Shown here: positions 19,626 to 29,900 of the stretch, one piece after another
How positions within the stretch are numbered: position 1 is the stretch's first letter
Layout: each line of letters opens with the position of its first letter
Source of the DNA: Yponomeuta sedellus
Taxonomy: Eukaryota > Arthropoda > Insecta > Lepidoptera > Yponomeutidae
Reading direction: 5' to 3'
NCBI GenBank assembly: GCA_934045075.1
Contig: OW203751.1
Span: forward strand, 6,397,822 to 6,461,821
Length of the DNA stretch: 64,000 bases
Made by a program: the position numbers and the translations under genes
Notes under the pieces: generated by a model
The model's database searches: none
What the model saw: only the letters and a program-made list of their open reading frames with translations
What the model was told of the DNA's origin: nothing

Positions 19626-20453
19626 ATGGAAAGCGCCAAGAAGATGTTGCTTGTGGAACCTGGTCTTTTAGATAGAATCAAACAAGAAACAAATACCAAT
19701 ACCCCATTATCTCGCTTAGATGTTGAAATGCAAAAAATATTGAACAGTAAAACAGATGATCGTGCAAAGTGGTCATTATATTTACAAACACTGCAAAGAT
19801 ACTTACACTTCGCGGAAGAAGAACGGAAACCGTTAATGTTACCGATTATAACCGAAACTCTAAGCGATGTTAATGTTGCAAACGACATGACTGGTTCATA
19901 TATAAAAAAGGAATTAGATGATAAGAATGCAGTGGCACAACAGATTCCGGTTAAGCATGCTATTTCATTTAAACCCTCGCATACTGCAAAACATGTTCTC
20001 CAATTAATACCAAAATCTTACACAAAGAAAGGTGAGTTACTATTGGAATCAATTTTGGCAAGTAAAGATAAAATTTCTTGGGACGATGAAGGTACACTTA
20101 TTATTGACAAGCAAAAAATTCCAGGTAGTAACATTGTTGACTTGGTAAATGACGCCTTAAGATCACTCAGACGAAGCAATAGCCCTATTGGATGGAAACC
20201 CTTTGCCAATGCATTAAAAGATATAAGAGTACCGTTGACTTACATTGGAAACAAGAAGTGGATTGAATACATTAATCAACTATACGCCGATAAAATTCAA
20301 AATAAAAGAGAAAAATCACGACAAGCTGAAGACTTTCAAGATGCACTGTCTACGAGTGCGAGCGAAATAGATTCTGCGGTAACACCAACTGCATCCATTG
20401 CTTCATACAAGCTTAGAAACAAAATAGATTGGGAAAAATGGAGCCCCTATTAG
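19626..20453 (+). CDS. Polinton hypothetical protein, 275 aa
   Basis: It begins five bases after the previous stop. It is predicted to be mostly helical, with a conserved-looking centre (HVLQLIPKSYTKKGELLLE, then WDDEGTLIIDKQKIPGSNI, VDLVNDALRS, PIGWKPFANAL) and a charged C-terminal region. I recognise it only as the kind of ORF often found between ATPase and integrase in animal Polintons and assign no function. Its end overlaps the integrase start by 16 bases. Confidence 0.7.
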   Translation: MESAKKMLLVEPGLLDRIKQETNTNTPLSRLDVEMQKILNSKTDDRAKWSLYLQTLQRYLHFAEEERKPLMLPIITETLSDVNVANDMTGSYIKKELDDKNAVAQQIPVKHAISFKPSHTAKHVLQLIPKSYTKKGELLLESILASKDKISWDDEGTLIIDKQKIPGSNIVDLVNDALRSLRRSNSPIGWKPFANALKDIRVPLTYIGNKKWIEYINQLYADKIQNKREKSRQAEDFQDALSTSASEIDSAVTPTASIASYKLRNKIDWEKWSPY

Positions 20454-21535
20454 CAATAAATGATATTTATTATGATGTTAAACACCCCGCCGGCTATAGT
20501 AGTTTAGATAAGTTAACAAAAGCCATGCATGGTCAAATGTCAAAAGACGATGTTAAAAAATGGTTACAGGCTCAAGAAACATATACTTTACATAGACCTG
20601 TCAATAAAAAGTTTTCTCGGAATAAATACATACTATCCAATTATAATGAACTTTGGCAGGCAGATTTAAGTGACATGCGAACTTACTCAGAACATAACGA
20701 TGGTTTCAAGTATATTCTTTGTGTAATCGATGTTTTCAGTAAATATGCTTTCGCTAGGTCAATGAAGAATAAAAACTCTGAGACTGTTCGAGATTGTTTT
20801 GAGAGTATATTTACAGAAGCTAATGCAACGCCGAGACACATCCAGTCCGACAAAGGTACAGAATTTATTTCCAAACATGTACGTCAGTACTTCAAAGAGT
20901 GCGGTATCAATTACTATACCACAAACAATCCCGACATTAAAGCTAGCATAGTAGAAAGATTTCAGAGAACTCTTAAAATGAGAATGTGGCGTTATTTCAC
21001 TCATAAAAACACTTATAGATATGTAACTATATTACCTGATTTAATATTTGCATATAACCATACCGTTCATTCAAGTATAAAGATGCGACCTTGTGACGTA
21101 AACACGAACAACATTATGACAGTCTGGACCAATTTATATGACACTGGGAAGTCTCGTATATCTAATGAATCAAATTTTATGAAACCACCAAGTTACCATA
21201 TAGGTGACCATGTGAGGATAACAAAGTACAAACATATTTTTCAAAAAGGATACGAAAGTAACTGGAGTGATGAAGTTTTCATCATATCCTCGATAATAGA
21301 GAGATCTCCTTGGGTGGTTTATACATTAAAAGATTTACAAAACGAACCCATAGTTGGGACATTTTATGAAAAAGAATTACAGAAAGTCTCTTATGACCCC
21401 ACTACGTCATACAAAATAGATAAAATAATTCGTTATCGTTACATTAGTGGCAGAAAGGAAGCGTTAGTCAAGTGGAAAGGTTATCCAGATAAGTTTAACA
21501 GTTGGATATCTGCAGCCAATTTACAAAAAATATGA
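20438..21535 (+). CDS. INT: Retroviral-type integrase with C-terminal chromodomain
   Basis: 365 residues from the ATG at 20438; a longer frame from 20429 would need TTG. The DDE core is visible: Asp in WQADLSDMRTY (~75), Asp in HIQSDKGTEFIS (~137) and Glu in ASIVERFQRTLK (~172), with 34 residues between the last two. A chromodomain closes the protein (IIRYRYISGRKEALVKWKGY, WISAANL, ~325 to 365), as in Polinton and chromovirus integrases, where it can guide insertion to chromatin. It would insert the element and make the 6-bp duplication. The ATGA overlap with the next start is at 21532..21535. Confidence 0.92.
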   Translation: MEPLLAINDIYYDVKHPAGYSSLDKLTKAMHGQMSKDDVKKWLQAQETYTLHRPVNKKFSRNKYILSNYNELWQADLSDMRTYSEHNDGFKYILCVIDVFSKYAFARSMKNKNSETVRDCFESIFTEANATPRHIQSDKGTEFISKHVRQYFKECGINYYTTNNPDIKASIVERFQRTLKMRMWRYFTHKNTYRYVTILPDLIFAYNHTVHSSIKMRPCDVNTNNIMTVWTNLYDTGKSRISNESNFMKPPSYHIGDHVRITKYKHIFQKGYESNWSDEVFIISSIIERSPWVVYTLKDLQNEPIVGTFYEKELQKVSYDPTTSYKIDKIIRYRYISGRKEALVKWKGYPDKFNSWISAANLQKI

Positions 21536-22296
21536 CTAAAGAAAGTTTTTATTTAACATTGCTGAGTAACAGCTCCGTGGAGTATTTTCCCGATAACAGG
21601 ACAACGAACTTTTCAACTAAATTACCAAAACCTCTGAAATTAGAAGGTGAATGGGCAGTGGGGATCGTCGAGTTTCAATACCCTTGTACAATGTTTAACG
21701 TACAAAAACATGAAAACATTGTTTACATAACCAAACGTATAATTATGCCTAATGAATCAAAGTCATCATCAGTTATGTATAAAAAACATATACCGGCAAC
21801 CAATTATGAAAATATCAACAATATTATAACAGCTTTGAATAATTTGCGAGAAAATATTACATTCCGATTTGATGACATCTCCAAACTTGTAATGGCAACA
21901 ATCAATGATGACTCAATCACATCATTAACCTTGTCACCTAAATTAAGTTTTCAAATGGGATTTGAACCAAATACTAATCTTGTCGATAAAAACTACCGAA
22001 GGTGTCCTGCAAATATATTTTTAGGACTACCATCGCAGTTATTTGTCTACTGTGACATTATTGAACCTCAGATAGTGGGAGACGTCATGGCACCTTTGTT
22101 AAGAATAATTCCATTGGATCCATCAAAGTATATCTACGGATCAAACAAAATGCATATATTCTCACCACCTCATTTCTTACCTGTTATGAGACGTGAATTC
22201 GATACAATTGAAATAGATATAAGATCAAGCACAGGAGAAAAGATACCATTCCAATTTGGGACTGTGAGCGTTAAACTACACTTTAGAAAAATATAA
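21532..22296 (+). CDS. Putative minor capsid (penton-like) protein
   Basis: 254 residues. The ATG at 21532 overlaps the integrase stop; the frame is open further upstream but without a better start. The N-terminus SFYLTLLSNSSVEYFPDNRT with later LEGEWAVGIVEFQYP is typical of Polinton minor capsid proteins, which are single jelly rolls forming vertex pentons. The strand-rich pattern continues to the end (IPFQFGTVSVKLHFRKI). Identification rests on this pattern, size and location between integrase and the major capsid gene. The stop overlaps the next ATG (TAATG at 22294..22298). Confidence 0.75.
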   Translation: MTKESFYLTLLSNSSVEYFPDNRTTNFSTKLPKPLKLEGEWAVGIVEFQYPCTMFNVQKHENIVYITKRIIMPNESKSSSVMYKKHIPATNYENINNIITALNNLRENITFRFDDISKLVMATINDDSITSLTLSPKLSFQMGFEPNTNLVDKNYRRCPANIFLGLPSQLFVYCDIIEPQIVGDVMAPLLRIIPLDPSKYIYGSNKMHIFSPPHFLPVMRREFDTIEIDIRSSTGEKIPFQFGTVSVKLHFRKI

Positions 22297-22757
22297 TGTA
22301 TTCCAAGCTTGATAATATAACTTGTCCCTATGAACACTATTATACACATCAGGCGGGGTCCGGTATTGGTGTAGTTTTCAAAGGATCTCCTTATCAACGT
22401 GGCCACGGCATTGGAAGTTTCTTGGGAGGCTTATTTAGATGTGTTTTCCCTTTGTTATCTAGTGGAGCAAAGGTTATTGGTAAAGAAGCGTTAAATGCAG
22501 GAGTAGGACTCTTGTCAGATATGGTCAACAGTCGTCCTATGGATGAATCTATCAAAGAACGTCTTAAAGAGGTCAATACAAACTTAAAAAGAAAAGCTGA
22601 TGATAAGATTGACAAACTCATGTCTGGTTCTGGGTATATAACTAAAAGAAAACAACGAGCAGCACTCATTCAATCACTGCAGTCGAAAGTGAAGGCTGTT
22701 AAAAAAAATTCAAGAGCACTAAATAACAAAAATATCAAAGATATATTTTCAAGTTGA
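22296..22757 (+). CDS. Putative minor virion/core protein (pVI/pX-like)
   Basis: 153 residues, start overlapping the previous stop by one base. It has a Gly-rich N-terminal stretch (QAGSGIGVVFKGSPYQRGHG, IGSFLGGLFR), an amphipathic hydrophobic segment, then a Lys/Arg-rich tail. Adenoviral pVI and pX precursors have a similar arrangement of Gly-rich protease-sensitive sites, lytic helix and basic tail. This analogy is an inference; no sequence identity is claimed. Confidence 0.65.
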   Translation: MYSKLDNITCPYEHYYTHQAGSGIGVVFKGSPYQRGHGIGSFLGGLFRCVFPLLSSGAKVIGKEALNAGVGLLSDMVNSRPMDESIKERLKEVNTNLKRKADDKIDKLMSGSGYITKRKQRAALIQSLQSKVKAVKKNSRALNNKNIKDIFSS

Positions 22758-22759
22758 AA

Positions 22760-24073
22760 ATGTCATTCTTACATAATAATTCTTGTGAATGTGTTAAGTC
22801 AGAATTAGATTTATTTGCTTTACCATCTACACAAACAAGTATTGAAAGTGGACTATGGATTCATTATAAGCCCATTTCTTCGCTAACCGATGATGGTCCG
22901 ATTGAGTTTCAAGTTCCTGGCACCGGAGATGATTACATTGACTTGTCACACACTTTACTTCATATTAAGGCAAAAATATTAAATCAAGACTCTACCAACT
23001 TAGCTGCTGACACCGCCGTAGCTCCGGTTAATAATTGGTTACATTCTCTATTCAGCCAGTTGGATGTGCACTTAAATCAGAAACTAGTGTCACCACCCAA
23101 CAATACATATGCCTACCGAGCATTTATAGAAACTTTACTGAATTATGCTCCCGCGGCTAAAGAATCCCATCTTACTTGTGGGCTTTGGTACAAAGATACT
23201 GCGGGCCACATGAATGCAACTGATAATAATAATTCCGGTTTCGTTAAGAGACAGACAGCTTCTCGTCAGAGTAAAGAGATAGAAATGATTGGACATCTTC
23301 ACGGAGACATATTCAATCAAGAAAAGTTTTTAATTAATGGTGTTGAAATGTGTGTAAAATTAGTTCGTTCAAGGGAGAGCTTTAATCTCATGGCTGCTGT
23401 AGCAGATGCTAAATACAAAGTTTGCATAACCGATGCTACACTTATAATACGTAGAGCTCGAATCAATCCAACTGTATTACTCGCTCATCAAAAGGTATTA
23501 GCAACGACCACTGCTAAGTATCCAATAACACGTGCTGAAGTAAAAGTTTTAACTATACCGGCTGGAGTTCAGGGGAAAACATTAGATAATATATTTTTAG
23601 GTCAAGTACCTAAAAGATGTATTATTGGGTTTGTAAATAACGCAGCATTTAACGGTAGTTTAGTAAGAAATCCATACGACTTTGATAACCATGGTATTAA
23701 TTCATTTAGCCTTTATATTGACGGTCAGCAAATACCATCTAAAGCTTTGCAACCTTCATTCAATGGTGGAGTACATACTGCTGCATACCATACGTTGTTT
23801 TCCGGGACAGGAATTCATTTCCTGAATGAGGGTAATGATATATCTCAGGAACAATATCAAAATGGTTACTGTTTGATGGCATTTGATTTGACTCCTGACT
23901 TATCTGCTAATTCTACTGCTCATTGGAATCTTGTAAGACATGGCAGTGTAAGGTTGGAAGTAAGGTTTGACAATGATCTACGACAAACTATTAATTGTAT
24001 TGTTTATGCAGAGTTTGATAATATTATAGAAATTGATAAGAATCGTAATGTTACTGTAGACTTCAGTAGTTAA
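22760..24073 (+). CDS. MCP: Putative major capsid protein (double jelly roll)
   Basis: 437 residues from the ATG at 22760, two bases after the previous stop; a frame from 22754 would use TTG. The N-terminal region shows SGLWIHYKPISSLTDDGPIE, PGTGDDYIDLSHTLLHIKAKI and NNWLHSLFSQLDVHLN, a signature of Polinton/virophage-type major capsid proteins. Later features include AYRAFIETLLNYAP and, near the end, HWNLVRHGSVRLEVRFDNDL. Length and position as the last gene fit. It would form the icosahedral shell. Confidence 0.85.
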   Translation: MSFLHNNSCECVKSELDLFALPSTQTSIESGLWIHYKPISSLTDDGPIEFQVPGTGDDYIDLSHTLLHIKAKILNQDSTNLAADTAVAPVNNWLHSLFSQLDVHLNQKLVSPPNNTYAYRAFIETLLNYAPAAKESHLTCGLWYKDTAGHMNATDNNNSGFVKRQTASRQSKEIEMIGHLHGDIFNQEKFLINGVEMCVKLVRSRESFNLMAAVADAKYKVCITDATLIIRRARINPTVLLAHQKVLATTTAKYPITRAEVKVLTIPAGVQGKTLDNIFLGQVPKRCIIGFVNNAAFNGSLVRNPYDFDNHGINSFSLYIDGQQIPSKALQPSFNGGVHTAAYHTLFSGTGIHFLNEGNDISQEQYQNGYCLMAFDLTPDLSANSTAHWNLVRHGSVRLEVRFDNDLRQTINCIVYAEFDNIIEIDKNRNVTVDFSS

Positions 24074-24244
24074 TTAAGTCAAATGTAAAGTTTTTATTGT
24101 AAACTTATTAGAGCATTAAAAGAAAAAGAAAAAAAGCAAGTGCAGTTTTATTAATTTAATTATTCGTGTTAAGTAAAGGAATATTTTACAATTTGTTTTC
24201 AATAATAAGAATAGGTCATTCAGTAATAACTAAGTAAAAATCCC
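24074..24244. other. Convergent 3' region
   Basis: AT-rich gap between the capsid gene and the oppositely oriented TIR gene; the right TIR begins at 24186. Confidence 0.5.
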
Positions 24245-24803
24245 TTAGTTACTATAGGAATAGTTCCGGCAGTCTTGAGTTGTGCTGATTTCTTTGGTGA
24301 TTGTATGAACCACCTCTTTGGTTTTACCTAGGTGTTTATTATTTACACCTTTGCAGTAGTATTTCACTCGCACATTGGCATGTTTCCAGTGCTGAGAGGG
24401 TGGAATTTTGACGAGTTTTCTCACGTCGTATATTTCAATTTTTATCAGATGAGTCGCTTCTCGACCGTCATCTACGTTTGTTGATATGTAAGACACGCCG
24501 CCTTCACTATTCGCCCGACCGACTGTTGATGAACTCTTGCTTTTATGTTTTTTTGCTGGCACCTCAAATAACTTATCAAAGCTGCTGTCTGCACTGTTAC
24601 TTCTCTTACGATTTTGTCTTGAGTCCTCCTCCTCATCAGTAAGAGTTGGATAGTAGTAATTCTTAAATGTATTTTCTTCATCGACGATGAGATCAGATGA
24701 AAAATTCTGTAAAGAACAATGAATAATTATTATATCTACATAAATTATTGCCTTGCTATTGAGAGAGTACATATAAAAAACAAAATTTGTGACTTACCTC
24801 CAT
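24245..24803 (-). CDS. Spliced TIR gene of unknown function (right copy)
   Basis: Mirror of 13569..14127: exon 1 24803..24798, intron 24797..24707, exon 2 24706..24245. The protein differs by one residue (PTLTDEEED instead of PTLSDEEED). It converges on the capsid gene. Confidence 0.75.
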
Positions 24804-25240
24804 GGTGTGTTGGATAGAGTGCAGAGATGATTGCGCTGATTCACTTAAGACTTCACCGTGTTGGTGATAGAAACTGTATCGTACTCAGACCCGTGGAAGC
24901 CGTTATATAGTCAGTTTTGCTCGTTATTAATCTTGTTTAAACCTAGTCAGTAATTATGTTGAACGAAACAAGATGATTATTGGTAACATTTGGAAACCAG
25001 ATAGTTGATTGCTAATTGCATTTACGCAAACATCTAATGTTTTAAACTTTCCATCATCGGAAGCGGTGCACTATAACTAATGAGATTGTTGCAAAGCATC
25101 CAATGACGTCAGTAAGTATCAAAAGTAATGGTATAGGTAGGTCAGAGAAATACGGACCACAAAAATAAGTGAATCACTTCCAGGATTTACACAATACAAA
25201 AGATCTTTGAATCAGTTACACGTATAACAATTTGTTGACC

Positions 25241-25681
25241 ATGGATACCATAGACATACAAGATTGTTTATATAAAATAAATCCGCTGATGAGGTATAAT
25301 GTGTATGCCGCCAACCGCATTCCTGTGGTAGTAGAGGTACCAATGTATTTGATAGGAAATTTTGATCCAGACACACAGCCCGGATCTCACTGGGTGGCTA
25401 TTCATATTGATGCAAATCGAACTGGAGAATACTTCGATTCATACGGTCGCAAGCCATCAGGAGCCTATCATAGGTTTATACTGAGAAATAGTAAACAATG
25501 GCGATATAACAACGCAATTTTGCAGAATGAGTTAACATCAGTTTGTGGAGAATACTGCGTGATGTACTTAGCCCATAAGTATAGTGGAAGGAGTTTAGAT
25601 AATTTTATAAATATTTTCACTGAGAATACCGTTCGAAATGATGTAATGCTGAAAGATTGGTTTAATTTATGCTTTATGTGA
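25241..25681 (+). CDS. PRO: Adenovirus-type cysteine protease (right TIR copy)
   Basis: Same 146-residue protein as at 12692..13132, with all four catalytic-site residues. The intergenic region to the divergent gene is one base longer than in the left TIR. Two intact identical copies suggest both are, or recently were, under selection or gene conversion. Confidence 0.9.
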   Translation: MDTIDIQDCLYKINPLMRYNVYAANRIPVVVEVPMYLIGNFDPDTQPGSHWVAIHIDANRTGEYFDSYGRKPSGAYHRFILRNSKQWRYNNAILQNELTSVCGEYCVMYLAHKYSGRSLDNFINIFTENTVRNDVMLKDWFNLCFM

Positions 25682-26061
25682 TGTATAAAAATAAATGAAG
25701 AAAGAGTTATAAGAAACAAAATGTGTAGTCATTGTGGTGACTAACAAGTCACCTGAGCCCTAATGACCTGCTCGATCATAACGCCCAAACGAAAACATCG
25801 CTTTGTTAATGAGGTGATTATACCATTATCTTAATCACCATGGCACGATATTTCTATCTCCGAAACCGCTTATCCTAGAGCTCTGGGAGTGAGTGCAATC
25901 GATTCAGCGCACCCGATTTAGTGGGATTAGACACCAAACTTTCTTTTTTTTTTTTTTGGACCCGCTTCCCAAACTTTCGCGACTTTCTGAACCAAAGGGG
26001 GGACCTTTGGGAGAGCGGGAGGTCAGTGCGCCAGAACTGTGGTTCTCCTACTACTAGTGTG

Positions 26062-26292
26062 TCGTAACCCTAATAGTGCTTTGTGATGGCTGATTGAGGG
26101 TAGTCTGAAACCTCATCAGCCGAAGATGCGAACGGGTGCCAGCCATCAGTCTTCTCGTGACGACGATGGCTGTAACGTCGTCGAAACATCGAGGTAAAAT
26201 AGCAATAAATTACTACGCGATTAAGCCCCGAAAATATTCTAACTATGATTGACAGTTATTAAGCTAAGTTTCAGAGCACTAAACAAACACAC
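26062..26292 (-). repeat. Dispersed repeat arm right of the Polinton
   Basis: Contains GTAACGTCGTCGAAACATCG followed by the inverted counterpart of 12130..12165 (GCGATTAAGCCCCGAAAATA). The style resembles Penelope-like element ends, but the class is not proven. Confidence 0.45.
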
Positions 26293-26442
26293 CTTATGCT
26301 CCTCAGTACACAGCTGCAGGTACTTCTCGTCCCCCTTCATGGTGTTCTGCATATCGGAGTGCAGCTCCTTGAGCCGAGCCTCGATCTCGGCGAGGCGGCG
26401 GCCCAGCTCACGGCGGCGGTCCTGCGCCGTCATGAACTTCTC
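26293..26442 (-). CDS. CCDC51: CCDC51/MITOK homologue, exon 2
   Basis: Exactly 50 codons in phase 0, acceptor CCCGCAG, donor GTGTGT. It encodes EKFMTAQDRRRELGRRLAEI, EARLKELHSDMQN and DEKYLQLCTEEHK. Heptad-like charged spacing indicates a coiled coil. DxxYLxLxTxEH is a conserved CCDC51 signature. GC content is higher than in the surrounding repeats. Confidence 0.78.
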
Positions 26443-26723
26443 CTGCGGGCATCGAGGGTTGGAGGTGGATAGCGCAAACCCTGAGAGTTGTTACTTCTGT
26501 ATTGACAACTAGCAGTACCCGTAACTACGTTCGCGTGGCAAACGGATCAGCAACCCTTTATGCCCCCACTGAGAGACACCAGTCTCCGGCCATACTCCAC
26601 CACGGGGACCGAGTCCAAAGACCAATTTGTTGTACATAAAAAAGGGAATTACACAGATATTTCTTAATTTATATGTACAGATGGGGGCCTTATCACAAAG
26701 TGATCTTTTCTAGACAACCTTTG
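26443..26723. repeat. SINE-5S fragment and interrupted LINE tail
   Basis: Positions 26560..26620 hold a minus-strand SINE-5S fragment (CCATACTCCACCACGGGGAC). Positions 26680..26723 begin a LINE 3' tail (AGATGGGGGCCTTATCAC) that resumes after the gypsy insertion at 31361. An uninterrupted inverted relative is at 38220..38300. Confidence 0.6.
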
Positions 26724-26888
26724 TGTGATATATGGGGTAGTAGACAACGGACAAAATATGAATTATTGTGCGGTAGATTAATATCTTCCTCTTGTAATAA
26801 ACGTTGTATCGAATAGACGTGTTTCTCTCGTACGTTCCTGTAAGCTAGATAGCACAGTGTCTAACCCGAGTCTAGTATCTATTCTTCA
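26724..26888 (+). repeat. Gypsy 5' LTR
   Basis: Begins TGTGATATATGGGGTAGTAG and ends CTATTCTTCA; one substitution relative to the 3' LTR. Confidence 0.9.
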
Positions 26889-26927
26889 TTGGCGACGAAA
26901 TACGAACGAACGCGTGTGTCAAATTAA

Positions 26928-29900
26928 ATGTTAATAGACAAAAAGGATATTAGTGAGTGCTATAAAATGTCGGTGGGCAAGCTGGGCGCGTTTGACGTGA
27001 CAAAAGACAATTGGCAGTTATACATCGAACGTTTAGAACAATACTTTATAGCGAACTCGGTGAAAGATGAAGTGAAAGTGGCTACATTGATAACGGTGAT
27101 TGGCAGTGAAGCTTACGAGTTGATGGCCAACCTGTGTACTCCGGACAGACCTTCGTCAAAAACATTTACGCAGTTAGTGACGGTAATGCGTAATCATTTA
27201 CAACCAAAACCCAGCATTTTAGCTGAACGGTACAAATTCAGACAGCGAAGACAAGCTAAGGACGAAAGCATTGCAGTGTACGTGTCAGAATTAAAAAAGA
27301 TGACTAAAAACTGTAACTTCACAGTAGCAGGCTTAACCGAAAACCTGAGAGACCAATTCGTATGTGGCTTAACTAGTGACTATATTAGACAGAGACTGTT
27401 CGCAGAGGATGATTTGACGTTTGAAAGAGCATTTAAGATAGCGGTAACGATGGAAACGGCCGAGTTGGAGGCGGCGGTAGTTGACGAAGACTGCAATCGC
27501 CGTGGCAGAGAAGGCTTATCAACCGCGGTGTACCAAGTTCACTCCACGGTGACGAGCAAGCGTTCTGCACGGAACGGCATCATCGCGACGGCGGCAGCGG
27601 GAACGGCGCGTAGTACAAGCGCCATAAGCAGCGCGGCGAGCGGAAGCGTACGGGCCGGAAGAACAAGCGGGTCTAGCAGCCAAGGAAAACATGAGCATGC
27701 AGTATGTGCCAGTTGTGGCCGCTCGCATGCCGCAACGGGGTGCAAATATCGGTTTTACGTATGTCGAGTATGTAATCAGGAAGGGCACCTTAAGAAAATG
27801 TGCCCCAGATGGAGGTCGAGAACCCCGGCGGCGGGCATTTACAACAACGCAGTATTAGAAGAGGCATCAGGCGTGAACAGCGACATAAGCCAAGAGGTAT
27901 TCCAGTATTCAATTAGTAGCGACTTAGAAAAGTTTGTACCATACACTATTGTCATAAACATTAACCAGGTAGATGTAAAAATGGTTATTGACACAGGCAG
28001 CGCAATCTCTTGTATTAGTGAAGAATTGTACCTGAAGCAATTTCACAATGAATGTATTGTCGAAACCAGTTTGTTACTGCGCTACTATACAGGCGAGATG
28101 GTAAAACCGTTAGGTAAAATACAACCGGTGGTGTGCTATGGTAATATTAGAAAGAAAATGGATTTATATATAATTAAAGGAGGAAAAACTAACTTGTTAG
28201 GTAGACAGTGGTTACAAGAACTCAAATTAAGACCTGTTGAATACTGTAATAGCTTAGAAGGGATGAAAGAGTTTAATCTAGATGTTTTCAGTTCCAGATT
28301 CTCTGAAGTATTCCAAGATGGTTTGGGTCGTTTCATGGGCGGCAAGGTGGGTTTTACTTTGAGACCGGAGGCGCGGCCCGTTTACATGCGCGCGCGGCCG
28401 CTTGCGTACGCGCTGCGGGAACCGGTGGAGCGCGCGCTCGACGCTTTAGTGCAGGACGGGGTTATCACGCCGGTGACCACATCGGACTGGGCGACACCCA
28501 TCGTACCAGTTATGAAGAAGGATGGAGCGATCCGGGTATGTGGCGATTTTAAGCTTACCTTGAACAAATGTTTGGACGTAGACCGCTTTCCTTTGCCTCG
28601 AGTAGAAGATTTGTTTACTAAGTTGCACGGAGGACAGAAATTTACTAAATTAGACTTGTCTCAAGCCTACGCACAGCTAGAACTAGACGAATCAAAGAAG
28701 TACGCAGTCATAAATACGCACAAAGGGTTGTTTATGTACAATCGGTTGATTTATGGTTTAGCCTCGAGCCCGGGTATTTTTCAAAGAAAGATTGAACAGC
28801 TTTTCGGCGATATACCTCGGGTAGGTGTTTTCCTAGACGATGTCATAATAACAGGTAAGGACGACGCAGAACATATAGCTACGTTACATGAAGTATTTGA
28901 AAGACTGCAGAAATATGGTTTAAAAATAAAAAAAGAGAAATGCACTTTTTTTGCGGAGTCTGTGACATACTTAGGTTTCGTGATTAGCAAAGACGGGGTA
29001 CATACATGTCCAGGCAAGATAAAAGCTATAAGAGAGGCACCCGCACCGAAAAATGTGTCTGAATTGCGTTCTTTCTTGGGGTTAGTTATGTACTATGCCA
29101 AATTTGTACATAACATGAGCACAATACTAACTCCTTTGTATGCCTTATTAAGAAAAGATACTAGGTACGAGTGGAATAGGGATTGTGACCTAGCGTTCAA
29201 TAAGGTAAAAGAAATGTTAGGTTCTAGCGCGGTCCTGGCACATTACTCACCGGAACTACCATTAGTTTTAACAACCGACGCAAGTAGTGTAGGGATAGGG
29301 GCAGTAATATCGCATTTGATGCTACCACAGGCAAATGAAGAAGGGAATGCGGCCGCTATCGAACGTCCTATAGCATATGCGTCACGAGTATTGAATAAAG
29401 CAGAGAGCTCGTATTCGCAGATAGAAAAAGAGGCATTAGCGATTATATATGGTATCCGTAAGTTCCATCAGTATTTATACGGTAGAAAATTTATTTTGAG
29501 AACGGACCATAAACCGTTAGTTACTATTTTCGGAGATAAAACAGGCATACCCGTGATGGCGGCGAGCAGAATGCAGCGGTGGGCAGTAATATTAGCAGGT
29601 TATGATTATGATATAGAATACGTAAGAAGTGAGAAGAATGCGGCTGATGCCTTGTCCAGGTTACCGACGGCAACAGCGAACACCAGGAGTGAATCCGAGA
29701 GCAGAGAAAAGACTTACGTTAATTTTGTGCAAAATTTTTTGCCTGTTAGTAGACAAAGGGTAAAAGAGGAAGTCGAGAAAGACGAAATTTTAAAAAAAGT
29801 TTATTTATACGTGCAGACGGGATGGCCGGCATCGGCCACTGAAGAACAATTAAAGCCATTTTTCACTAAACGCAATGAATTGTACATAGATAGGGGCTGC

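Larger units (their letters stand above)
12291..26055. mobile_element. Complete Polinton/Maverick (adintovirus-like)
   Basis: The 13,765-bp element is bounded by TIRs starting AGTAGTAGGAGAACC and by an exact 6-bp target duplication AGTGTG (12285..12290 and 26056..26061). AG termini and 6-bp duplications are hallmarks of Polintons. It encodes protein-primed DNA polymerase B, FtsK/HerA-type ATPase, retroviral-type integrase with a chromodomain, adenain-like protease and capsid-type proteins, all without visible breaks. TIRs are about 99% identical, so insertion or TIR conversion is recent. It lies in CCDC51 intron 2. Confidence 0.95.
24186..26055. repeat. Polinton right TIR (1,870 bp)
   Basis: Inverted counterpart of 12291..14186. 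It ends at 26055 before the AGTGTG duplication and lacks the 26-bp tandem duplication of the left TIR. Confidence 0.93.

Noticed and set aside
19538..19888. Antisense ORFs inside Polinton genes (also 15244..15702, 22394..22669)
   Set aside because: Shadows of well-supported plus-strand genes with no motif of their own.
26090..26200. Hammerhead ribozyme in the Penelope-like repeat
   Set aside because: A CTGATGAG motif occurs on the minus strand, but the following GAAA core and stems could not be found.
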